NCBI GenBank assembly: GCA_026419785.1
Contig: JAODTK010004265.1
Span: forward strand, 1 to 64,000
DNA from: Sclerodactyla briareus
Lineage: Eukaryota; Echinodermata; Holothuroidea; Dendrochirotida; Sclerodactylidae
Direction of reading: 5' to 3'
Length of the DNA: 64,000 nucleotides
The notes beneath the pieces are model-generated. The model was given only the letters and a program-made list of their open reading frames with translations, was not told where the DNA came from and did not search any database. Both the position numbers and the translations under genes were made by a program. Below are positions 13,501-25,500 of the stretch, in pieces; the stretch's first letter is position 1; each line of letters opens with the position of its first letter.

Positions 13501-16500
13501 GTAGCAACGCCCTTCTCTGGGAGCGAGCTTACAACAAAACTCTTTCCCAATATTGCGATTAACACTTATTCATTAATCTGGTAGCAAACAGACATAAATA
13601 ATAACATGGTTTTCAATGTTCACTTTTAGAAAATATGCACTTTGTGAGCCCTACACCCAATAGATAAAATTACATTCAGGGGTTAATTCAAAGCGATGTA
13701 CGAGGGTGCAGCCCGATTCCATCCAGCTTAGAATTAACCCCGAGGAGGGAGTGCATATCATGTGGATGACAAACCCCATCGACGTTTTGCTAACCCCGTC
13801 ATCATCCACGCCCCTTTAGGTAAACATTGCATCAATAGCCATCACTTTTACCACTAACAACTGAAAGATGACCCCGATGACAATGCAGAGAGTCTTGTAC
13901 AGGCGCCAACAAATTAACAACAACAATACGCACGTTCAACAAATTCATCTGGAAAAATAGGTGCGCACAAAGTGCATGGCTCACAGAGTATTATTATATG
14001 CGTAAAAAATAATTGTCCCCAACCGCATACTCTACCTCTGTGAGCTACGGGCATAACATTTCATGTGAAACACATTTCATTGCGCGTGTTATCTCACTCT
14101 ACTTGCGTGAAAGATACATGCACATTCTATTAAAAAAATGTTCAAATGTTACGCTCGTGACTGTGGTAATCGCGTTCAATTCGTGACATAAGCACAATGG
14201 ATCCATTCACCATAGCCAATACGTGAGTAGCCATTTCATTTGTAACGTTGTAAACTGTTTGTTAAACCTACACGCGTGACACTCACAACAATCAAAATTC
14301 ATACACCAGTTAATCGCCTGTGCCGATCAACTGACCTGATTCAGCTAATTGGAGAGGAGTATTTAGGACAAGCACGAATGAACACAAGGTAATAATTTCC
14401 TACTACTTTTGGTTGACTCTGCTCACACTAGGAGTCCATATACAGGGCAGTGTGTTGGTCACCACAATACTGCAGCTGATATGGACTGCTTCAGAAGTTA
14501 TTCCCTGACTGGCTTGTGGTATTGTATTGTAGTAATATAATCCTTTGTGATGGTTGGGGTTAGGATCACGGATCAGGTTAGTGTTGCCCTCAACACAGAA
14601 ATTATTCGGGCAGTGCTCATCGACCTGGGACTCCCATATTGCGAAGTGGTGTAGAACTGTGGCAGGATTATTTTAATATCCACGAAATATAGGCTGTCGG
14701 GGATTTTCGAGAACTATAGTATCGTTTTCTTGTATCAGATGATTTTTTGACAACATATTAAATTCTCTGCTGTCCATTAGGTCCTTTTAATGCATGCATT
14801 TTAGGGAAAACTTCCAACTGTGCTCGGGGTGATACGAATCACCTTTTTTGGTGAGCGCATAGTTACCGGAGTCAGTTACCGGAGACAAAACTATTACTTC
14901 ATTTAGCTTTTGAGGATCAAATTGATATGATGTCCGAGGTAGAGATTAGAGTTTGTTCATCAAGCTTTGTTATTATTATTAAATAAGTTAACCATGCGAT
15001 ATTCACAAATTTCACCGCTGCAAACTACAAGCTATGAATGCTGTGGAAAAAACAGCTTAAGCTATATGGAGAGTGGCTAAGATCATATTTAGCTGAACAG
15101 GTATAAATGGTGTGGAATAGCGCAGAAAACTGTCTTTACGATTCCCAGACAGAGGCGGAAATTCAACAAAATCATCACCAATCTGGCAATTTCTAAAGGC
15201 ACTACCTACCTCAACTCTATCCAACCCTCTACCAACTATCCTGATAATTCTAAATTTTCATGTCATATTCAATATCTATTGAATAAAGTACTTAAAATTT
15301 GTAACTCGCGAAAAAGAGGATTAGCTATACTAGGATCACTTCTCCCCCTATTTTGTATTGAATTGAATATTCATGCTTCATTTTCAATCCAAGCCAGGTC
15401 TCTCCAGATTTTAGAAGTGAATCTTTGCTTGGCCATGCCAATCGCAAGCAGCCGCAAAAAAAATTGCATTCTGTCGGCAGGTTTACGTTGAGGATGCCAT
15501 TGCTGAGCGAGTGTGGGTGGACCACCCTAAGAACCGAGAGCTTGTGAATAACATCAACACCTGTCCCAACCACCTCCTCGGCACTCACCGATACCAAAGC
15601 ATCTCTCAGTGATGGTGGACACAACCAAAGGTGCTGCCAGCAGCACCCCCTCAGAAGGGGGCAGTGGTAGATATGTTTGAGTTTGGGATTCCAGTCCGTA
15701 GTGGTTGGAAGTTTTCCAAGGCCACCAACTTATTGTCTCGCCTGAAGAATTTTTAGGAAGAGATAAGCGATCACTGGTGTGGTGTGTGTGTGTATTCCAA
15801 TTTGTACAATTTATGCCAAATTCAAAGTTTGTTCGGTTTCAAGAACTTGGGGATATGGTCGACTTCAGTTCCAAGTCCTTACAAGATTGGAGTCAAGGGA
15901 GGTCATTCAATGTGTCTAATTTAATGAATTTATGCAAAATCTTGAACATTATTAGATTTTCATGAAAACTGATGGTATGGTTTACCTTTGGTTCCAATTT
16001 TTGTTAACATGGATTCTGTCCAATGGGGGTAATTCATGAGTCTAATTTGTAATTACAAGTCTTGTGTTGAGACGTTGAATATCCCTGATTTCATGCTGCT
16101 TCATTACGGCACTACGGCACTAACACAGCATACTAGTTCTGCAGTGCGCCAACATTTTGGCCAGCCTGTCTACTGTATCAACGTCTTATTCCCATTGTTA
16201 TTTCACTTCCATCATTGGTGATATAACACCATTGATTAGAAACTTCCGCTTTTAAGATTTTTGTGTGACCGTAAATGATATTAGAACGTAACAGTGTGTT
16301 ACAACAGAAGCATCAAGAACTGCTATTCAGCAGTTTGACAAATCAAACATGGCTTAAAATGGTCTCTCAAAAAAGATTTTCAAATTTGGCAGAGGTTGAA
16401 ACTAGAATTTTTAGTGCTGGCGCACTGCAGAAGTGGTTGTTTGTGATTGCCAAGTTAAATCACACAGAAAATTGGAGATATAATAGTGGTATTATGTGTT

Positions 16501-19500
16501 ACTCTCAACCGACATAAGGTGTACTTTTTACCATGGTGTTTCCCAAACCAGTGTGGTGGGGAATTTCTCACAAAAGTGCAGAGGTGGGGTTGCATACAAG
16601 AAAAGGTGATTGCTCTGCATCCTCTGCAGGCTAGAAACAACAACAGTTTATTGTTTGAGAGGGATTTTCTTGTGTTTTGGGGAGGGATACTTATTGAATT
16701 CAGGAGGACCCTATCTATGTCTTTTCGCACAAGTTCCCTTGCAGAGTTCAGGTGGGCCATCATGGGACAATGAACTAAGAAAACTTAATTACCAAAACCT
16801 CATTAATGCCTCATAGGATTGACATAGAATATCATAATTCCTTACACTTAAGTTAATTCATGCTCACCTAATATACTTATATATATTTTGTTTGATCATT
16901 AAAATTAAGCTCATACCTGATTCTATTTTTCAAATCCTGTACAGCACTGAAGAGGAACTGTTCCCCAGAACTGTTCACATGACTATTATCTCTCGAATTT
17001 AACTAATGCTTGTTGCTTTGTTACTATTTTATATTTCAGCTGATAAATTTTTAGGGATTTTAAAAAAGGATTTCATGGAAAATTTGCCAGGATAGCCCCT
17101 TGTGCCACGTGGACACGATGAAATTTTCCTTTGTTAGGAATGCATGTTAGGTACAGTTATCCAAAATCCAAAAAGCATAGCATCAACCATGGTTTTTCTC
17201 CAGCAGCCAGCCCCAGTAGGGACGGAGACACAGACGGGAACTCCCATCGACCTCAACCAAGAGAATAACACAGAGTCACCAACAGATTAATATACCAACA
17301 GGTTAGTGTAACGCTGTGTTCCCTCTAACCTCTAAAAAGGTTGGAAATTATGAAATACCAACAGGTTAGTGTAACGCTGTGTTCCCTCTAACCTCTGATA
17401 AAAGGTTAGAAATTATGAAATACCAACAGGTTAGTGTAACGCTGTGTTCCCTCTAACCTCTGATAAAAGGTTATAAATTATGAAATACCAACAGGTTAGT
17501 GTAACGCTGTGTTCCCTCTAACCTCTGATAAAAGGTTAGAAATTATGAAATACCAACAGGTTAGTGTAACGCTGTGTTCCCTCCAGCCTCTGATAAGAGG
17601 TTAGAAATTATGAAATACCAACAGGTTAGTGTAACGCTGTGTTCCCTCCAGCCTCTGATAAGAGGTTAGAAATTATGAAATACCAACAGGTTAGTGTAAC
17701 GCTGTGTTCCCTCTAACCTCTGATAAAAGGTTAGAAATTATGAAATACCAACAGGTTAGTGTAACGCTGTGTTCCCTCTAACCTCTGATAAAAGGTTAAA
17801 AATTATGAAATACCAACAGGTTAGTATATTGCTGTTTCCTCTAACCTCTGATAAAAGGTTAGAAATTATGAAATACCAACAGGTTAGTGTAACGCTGTGT
17901 TCCCTCTAACCTCTGATAAAAGGTTAGAAATTATGAAATACCAACAGGTTAGTGTAACGTTCAACGTCATCTGAGCCTTAGTTGAGAAGAGAAGGCGGCT
18001 TATCGCGGGTATTTCTCATGATCAATATGGTCAGGGTTACTTGAACCTTACTTGGCTTCCTGTTGAAATCATATCAAAACACGAAAACCTATAGTTTTCA
18101 GGGCAGGCCCAACGTCCCCCTAGAGTCAAGAGGTCTCCCTGAGGAAACCTTGTAAACATGTCCACCAAATGCCCTGCCCCTATATTAGGAGCCTGATATC
18201 TTTTGGTAGGGATGGGCTCCTTCCTGTTAAAAGATTGGAATTGAGAAGAATTAGTTTTAAACATGATCAGTTAACCATGTTTGGATAGATGCAGCTCATT
18301 ATATTTGCGACCATGTTTTACTATGATAACGCATTACCCAGTGTGCTTTTGGGAGGGATCAAAGAGTCATCTTGGGCAACAGAGTTTATTATCTAGAGAA
18401 CCATGTGACTTGACATCGCCTGGGGGTAAACTGCCAATGTGTAATCCCCACTTTTGATCAATCAGAGGGTGACATTGTCCACCTTGTTTTTTATCAGAAG
18501 GGAATATAGGACTCGGGGGAAGTGGGAATGTCAATCTGCACCACACAAAAAAAAAATGAGAATTTAAAATGGCCGCCGGGTGGGTTCCATGGGGGGGAAA
18601 ACAAAAGTGGTCTCAAAGAGATTGTCATGCTTCAAATGCGCAAAAAGGCGAAAAACTCCAAAATGGCCGCCGTCAGAGCGTTTAGGCGACGCCCACTTTT
18701 CGACCCAATCAAGGATTCATTAGATGATCATGTGTGCGAAGTTTGGTATGGATCAACAAGGTGCTAGGGAGTTATTGTACGACACTATCAATTCGTTTCT
18801 ATGAACCAATCCAAGATAGCCGCTGCCACGTAGTGCCTGCAACGCCCAAATCAAACTCATCTGAGATATCGCCTTCATGGGGCGAACAGTGTGCAAAGGA
18901 TTGGTGTCAATCAAACAAGATTAAGAGTTATTGCGTTAACACAAAAATCTTCAGGCGGATGCCGTGGCAGGGAAGGCGATGCCCAAATCATAATATCCCT
19001 GAAGGGATATAATTATGAAGGGCCCACAATGCTACGTCTGGTCATGATGAGAGTGTATGAATATAAGGCAGGGGGGAGGGGCTGAAGGAAGTACTCTGTT
19101 TGTCATCTTTATAAAAATGCCAAAACTTTTCTCTCTCGTCGGTTCACTCTGATCCGAGGAACGGGTGGAGTCTTACATCGTCCATAGCCTGAAGGACCAG
19201 CTCACAAGAACGCAGGGTATGGACATGACAGGAACCTGTCCGCTTGCTCGCCGACAGCCTCGGGCCTCATAGAGGTAAGGCCTGATGGCAGCGCCAAAAG
19301 GAGATGTGGTTAAAACACAAAGGTATGATATACAATGATGTGTAGATACGTCACAGAACCCATTGGGACTACAGCCTCGGGTCTCAACTAAAGTTAACTA
19401 TTGTAGCAACAGAAAACTTCAATTAGATAAGTATTTACTTGACAACTGGAAGGTCCATAGTGCAAACTCGTACCATTTTGAAAAATTCAAAGATGGAAAT

Positions 19501-22500
19501 CCTGACCTGGTGCATGGTGGAATTTGGGGGATTTCCAGGAGAAAGAAAGTAAACTTCACTGCCCTACAACTAGAAAATAGGCTATGGGTGCCCCTGTCAA
19601 ATAAGTATAGATTTCCATCTGAGATATGAAGCTTACCTGGTTTGGGTCATATCAGGCCTTTAGGAAGCAATGACGACTGTCAATGGCACCATCGGAGCGT
19701 GCCTCGTAAAGGGGAATTCCTTCCACTTGCCACTGCCAGTGTAGCAATGCAGCAGTGATGAACCCTAGCCAAATGAAGACGCCCAATGACATTCAATGCA
19801 CACGAGAAATAACACAGGGGCTATCAATAGTTTCAAAGTGAGTGCATGGCTTCATCTTGCTGCGATTAGAACAAGTTCGGTAGCGCTCCGAACGGAAAAC
19901 CATTTATTGCCGAGTTCGGAGACCAGTGGAAGCCTGAGGACTTTTCCTCAGTGCTGTCGGATGAGGCAATTCCTGAAATTTCCACACCTCCCAGTGTAAA
20001 TTGGTTACCTTGTGAGGTGACTTGGTGAAGAGTAGCGAGCGAGCGATGTGGCTGCAACATTTGTGCAGGGGAAACAAATGAAGTGAGTACAGGAATGTGC
20101 CATTGGGAGAGAACAAGCAATGAGGTGTGTCCTGTATAGTAGGGTGTGTACAAGTCACTAATGATCGGGAGTAATTTCCGTAAAGGGTTCTGAGCCTGTC
20201 TTTGATACACAATACCACTCCTACCCGGGATTTCCTCTTCTCACTCGAACGTTGACCGACCAGCCCAGGAGTTGACTTCATTGTTATCAACTGCTGCACT
20301 CACAGCCCCAGGGTGTCGAGGTGATGGGATACTCATCAAGAGAGAGACAAGACCAAACCACTATTCAACCATATCTGCTCTCAGTCAGGTAAGAAGTGAA
20401 TGCACTCACCCCCCTCTCCCGCCCCCTCTCTTCCCCCTAAACCACCCCTCCCTTCCAGCTGGCCCTTCTCAATCATCACACACACTCCCCATTCGGTCTA
20501 CACTATCCCATTTTGCCACTTCCCCTCCCCCACCCACCCACTCAGCTGAACACTTCCCCTCCCACCATCCTTCCTCCTAATGCCTCCCCCCTTTCCTCAT
20601 TAGTTCACCCCTCCTGAACCTCCACTCCACACAACATCAGCTCTCTCACCTTACACTTATTCTCCCTACGCTCACCCTTCTACCAGGGGTAGCGCCAAGT
20701 CCAAAATTTAGTGGTCCAGCATTAGCTTTCCGGAAAGGGGGGGGGAACCCCTTAAAAATCGCACATCTCTGATCTAGAGGGGTCAGCTCTATTTCAACGG
20801 GGTCGCAATCATCAGAGTCGGGATTTATTATGCATATTTGCAAAGGGTCCTAGGAACTGAGTTTGCTTGTCATTTACTATCCTAGCCTATATTATTTTAA
20901 CCCCAGTAAGCCTGCCCACAATCAAGATGGGACGTATCCCAATCCCAACGAATTAAGCAGAAGTGCATCAACAATCCTAAGTCCAACCCTCATCCATTAA
21001 TGATTTTAAGAGGCTTGTAAGATATCCAGCAGTAACGCTGCAGGAATAGACCCCACAATGTACTGCACTATCAATACTCTAATTAAAAAAAAAGTCTCTG
21101 TCAACCATCATGTGAGTGTTCACATGGAATGATATTGAGCACTTGTAGCTACATTAGGTTCCACCTGTACTTGCCTGTATCTGATGTTGTTCTGTTTATG
21201 CAGATTCAGAGGGAAGGTCTCTTACAGAATAGCAATCATTCTGATCCCTACCTAGCTTAGTTATGCCCCCAATCCTTGTCTTAAGGCCTCACGTTTAATG
21301 TTATAGCTACCGTACGCTGGCTACGCTTCAGTAACAAACACAAAACTAGAGTGAGCTAGCTGGCAACACCCTGATATTTAAGCTAAGTCCAAGGCCTGTG
21401 ATACTGCCTCGGCCTCTGCTCACAGACATTCACATTATTTAAGCAATCTTGATTTGGTGTCAAATAGCCTAAAATCCCTTGCACATTTTGGCACTTGCAG
21501 GTACAGTAGCGGAGTAGCTGTATAAACTCTAATTACAAAGTAGCCATTCCCCCTCACCAGCAGTCCGATAGCTGGGCTTTAAAGCGACTCAATTGTTAGG
21601 CTATTGTTAATCCTTCAGTACACAAGCGTATGGTAACATAGCCTAGCCTCCCCAAAGCATCGTGACAGAATTTGGCCTAATACTTCCAACTATTATTAGT
21701 TGGAGAATCTGTGCTGTGACCATCCAAAAGATAGAGAAATTGATCATCACTCCTCTGCCAAAGGTAGCCAAAAGTAAGGAGAATAATCGAGCCTAAGATA
21801 TCGGTGAAAACTAAAACAGTATAGCAACTCAATAGGGCCTAGCACTAAGCAGTAAGTTAGCACTTGTCCTAGTCCTGTTGCAACGTTGTTGTGGTTTGGG
21901 TTATGACACTTGCACTACAAGTAGGTTGGAAAACCATGCAGTCCAAACATGCGTCAAACCTCCCGTACAAAATCTGAGATAAAACTTTGTTGTGCGTCCG
22001 ACAGGAGACATGACCACTGGTGAGGGGCTATTGTTGTTTTTAGCGTCCACATGTACACAAGCGCCCTGGACGCGCAGACGCGCAAAAACGCGACCCCTGC
22101 CTTCTACTCACCCTCCACCCATGCACCCTCCATTCATTCATGGTGGTACATTGCAGGTCAAGGTGGCTCCTTGCTGCACCTTCCACTGTCAATGGTGCAG
22201 TTATCTCCACGTGATGGATTAGTTACCTAAGAGAGGGAGGCGGAGGGGGGGGGGGGGTCTTGAACCATATTAGAACTTGGAAGACAATATCTGACAAGTC
22301 ATCCGTTTGATCGTTTCACCTTCCTACATACCTCCCTCTCTCCCTACCAACCAACCAACCCATCTTACTTCCTAACCTACCTGCCTTCCTATCTATCCAT
22401 TACCTACCAATCTGCAGAAGCCTCTATATATTGGACTTCTCCCGCAACTGACCCCTCCTAATCAGAACCTAAGCTGCTAGAGGGTGTAATATCTTCCTCG

Positions 22501-25500
22501 CCTAGAGTAATGTAGTCACACCAAAATGTTGATAACTGAGGCAAGTACCTCTCTTAATGTTAAATCAGTGTTCATACTCATACAATGCCCCCCTTTTATT
22601 TAGCCTATTAGTCATATTCTAGCATGTAACCCTCTCAACATCCAATCAGATCCTACATCATATCAGTTATGCCTATTAAGTGTTTCTGTAGGAATTCTGT
22701 ATCATCCACCTTTCATCAGTCTGTCTCCATGAGTCACTATTGGATGAAAAATCACTGGAGCCACTGTGGTAGTTTGATGGAGGAATATTGGCGACACCTG
22801 AAGTGAATGTATGTAGATATTATGTTTTTGTTTTTCAGGGAGTTTGCTTGGTCAGCATCCCGAGAATCTCTCAACCTTCCTGAAGCACACTGTCTACAAC
22901 GCGCTCACAACGAGCCTCCGCTACTAAGAACCCTCATAACATGGCCATTCTCTCTTCTGCCAATCTTCCAGCATATCCTGAGAGGGCTTGCAAAGGTTTA
23001 TGGGTTCTCGATCAGACCCAAACTGGGCAACATCCAGCCTGCGAAGCCGATTCTCTAATTTTGCCAGCAGATGGGTTTGTGAATTAACAGACAAAACCTA
23101 ATGATCATTGTCTCGTCAAATCGCCGACCTTTTTTCAGGAAAACATAGTGATCACTTTGTTGTGTGTGTGTTCCTGTCTGTCTGTCTGTCTGCCTGTCCG
23201 TAATGTGGCGTTCGATATCTCCTAAACCGTAAAGAGCCGCATGCTGAACTTTTTGTGGAGGTGGTACGGTGGAGGAGTTGCGAGGTGTCATCTACTTTTC
23301 GTCCCAAAGACGGTACTGTTTGCAATGAATTCGCATCTTCAATGAAAACTGACCCAAAGCTTGTGTACGAGATATCTCTTGATCGGTAGATGCATTAGTG
23401 ATGCAGTTCAGGGTTTATAACAACTATGAAGTGTAAATGAAATGATTAGATTTCTAGCATTAATGTGCTAATCAAGTAGTCAATTTTAAGAAGTTGTTGG
23501 ATTTCCATGAAATGAAACTCAATGGAGATGGTTTATATATATTCCCAATAAATTTCACAGTAGAGACAAGGTCAACAGAGGTCATTCAATGTGACTTATT
23601 CGCATGCTTTCAAGGAGAGACAAACATGGGGTAGGCAATTTGCAAATAATAATAATAAAAAAAACCTACAAACCCCCCCCCCACCATTAAGGTACTGCCA
23701 ATGAGGCATTGCCTTGTCCGGGTATCTGGTGAGGGATTCGCAACTGGCAATAGGTGCAGTATCCAGTTCTGCACCCTTGCTGGGCCTTGAAAAGGTTTGA
23801 TCTTCTGCTTGGCAAGTAGACCATAAAAAAAAGACCTAATCTCAATAAGTCATTCTGAGAGCCATTGAGCAGAAGGTTTGACCGTTAGTAGTGAATATGG
23901 AGCCCCTGTGAAGGTTTTCTTTGGATTATAGTTGGCACATTCTAAAGCGCTAATCTGCCTTGGAGATATTTGAAAAATTGAACATCGATATATCAAAAGT
24001 GAAAGCCATCATTTGATACCTCCTTATGAGAAATTACTTAGTCTATATACACAACTCATATCTTCATTCTGGTGATCAATTGCTGAATTCCTAAAAGGTC
24101 AGCCGGGGACCTCGGAAGTCAATTTACCATGGGGATTTATTCCATGAAATTCATTTTTTACCAGGGCCTTTTCCAAGAAATTACAAATTTTGTTCTAATG
24201 CCATCGTTTCAACAGATTTTTTTTCAATTGTAGTTTCTATATCAGTTGATACAATAGATTACTACAGTATGAGTAGCTTCGTGGCTGGGAAGGAAGACTT
24301 GAAATAAGGGCTGAATGGAAGTTTGAGTGGGGTATCTTATGGTGATGGTGTTGTTTCTTCATAATTCATCGATGAGCTTGTGCCTGTTGTGTGCTGGACA
24401 GTGATAACCACTATTTGCTGTTAGCATAGCACCAGACAAAACTAGACTGTGCTCTAGTAATAATGCACTATATCAAAGCCTAAATTTTTCACATAATGGA
24501 TTATGAGGTTCTGAAAAAAGTAAGCAGACAGAAAAGTTCTAGTGCTCCAAGATTCTTGTAAACATTAGATTCGACATCTTGCAAACTCTTCTATTCGTTC
24601 ACAGGTTTTGGCGTCATCGTTCCTCTCTTTGCTAGGCAGAAGGATGACTATCTCAAGGCAGTGAGGGCACTGTCAGGAGATTGCAAAGACTCTGCAGTAA
24701 CGACATCGGCTTCTCTGCAAGTTCTGCCTTAGTTTATGCATGAGAAGGCCATGGTGCCTTCCACTTCACATACCTCATGCCGGCCACTAAGGTGAGGAAC
24801 ACAATTTGATGGCAAAACAGGCGGTGACCTAGCTAATAATAATCAATGAGGCGCTCTCCATCACTTCTGCGTATTTCTATAATAGTTGTACCCAGTACGG
24901 AAACAGTTTAAGATTGGAGAATTTCCAAATGCAAGGGTGTGATTAGTTCTACTTCCTCCCTGGCTTATCTGTTGGGTGAAGGGTCTTCCCCCCAAAAAAA
25001 AAAAAACTGTAAACTTTTTATACCTATAATATATTTATTGAATCGCAACTTTTGCCGAAGCAAAATTGAGGGAGTGCCGAGTCGTCACTTGTCTTGGGAT
25101 TTCCTGAGTTTGAGTGGCCGTTCCTGGACTTCAGTCAAGCCCAAATCGGTCCCATTTTCTTCCTGTTTTTTTTGTGAATCTTGTTCAATTTGTGCATGAG
25201 TATCAGAAACAAATGAACAACAAACAGAAATTCCATAAGTTTCAGTATGTAAGTTAGACAGGTAAATTTACCCACTACGTTGTGCTGATGTTGTTTGTGT
25301 GTGTCATAAGTCCTCTACGGCACGTGGTATGAGTTTCTGGAGCCTGCCTTCATTGACAGTGTTGGCGGGCTCGAGGGCCGCCTCGAAGGCATTTTTTGGC
25401 GGCCTCCGGCCTCGGAAGCTGCGGTCCTCAGCCTCGGAGCTTCCGGCCTCGTATTTTGGGCCCGAGGCCGGTCGAGGCCGCACAATATTTTTTTGCTATT

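Noticed and set aside
17293-17955. CRISPR-like array (regular repeats)
   Set aside because: The whole 65-bp unit is conserved with no unique spacers, and the context is a eukaryotic intron.
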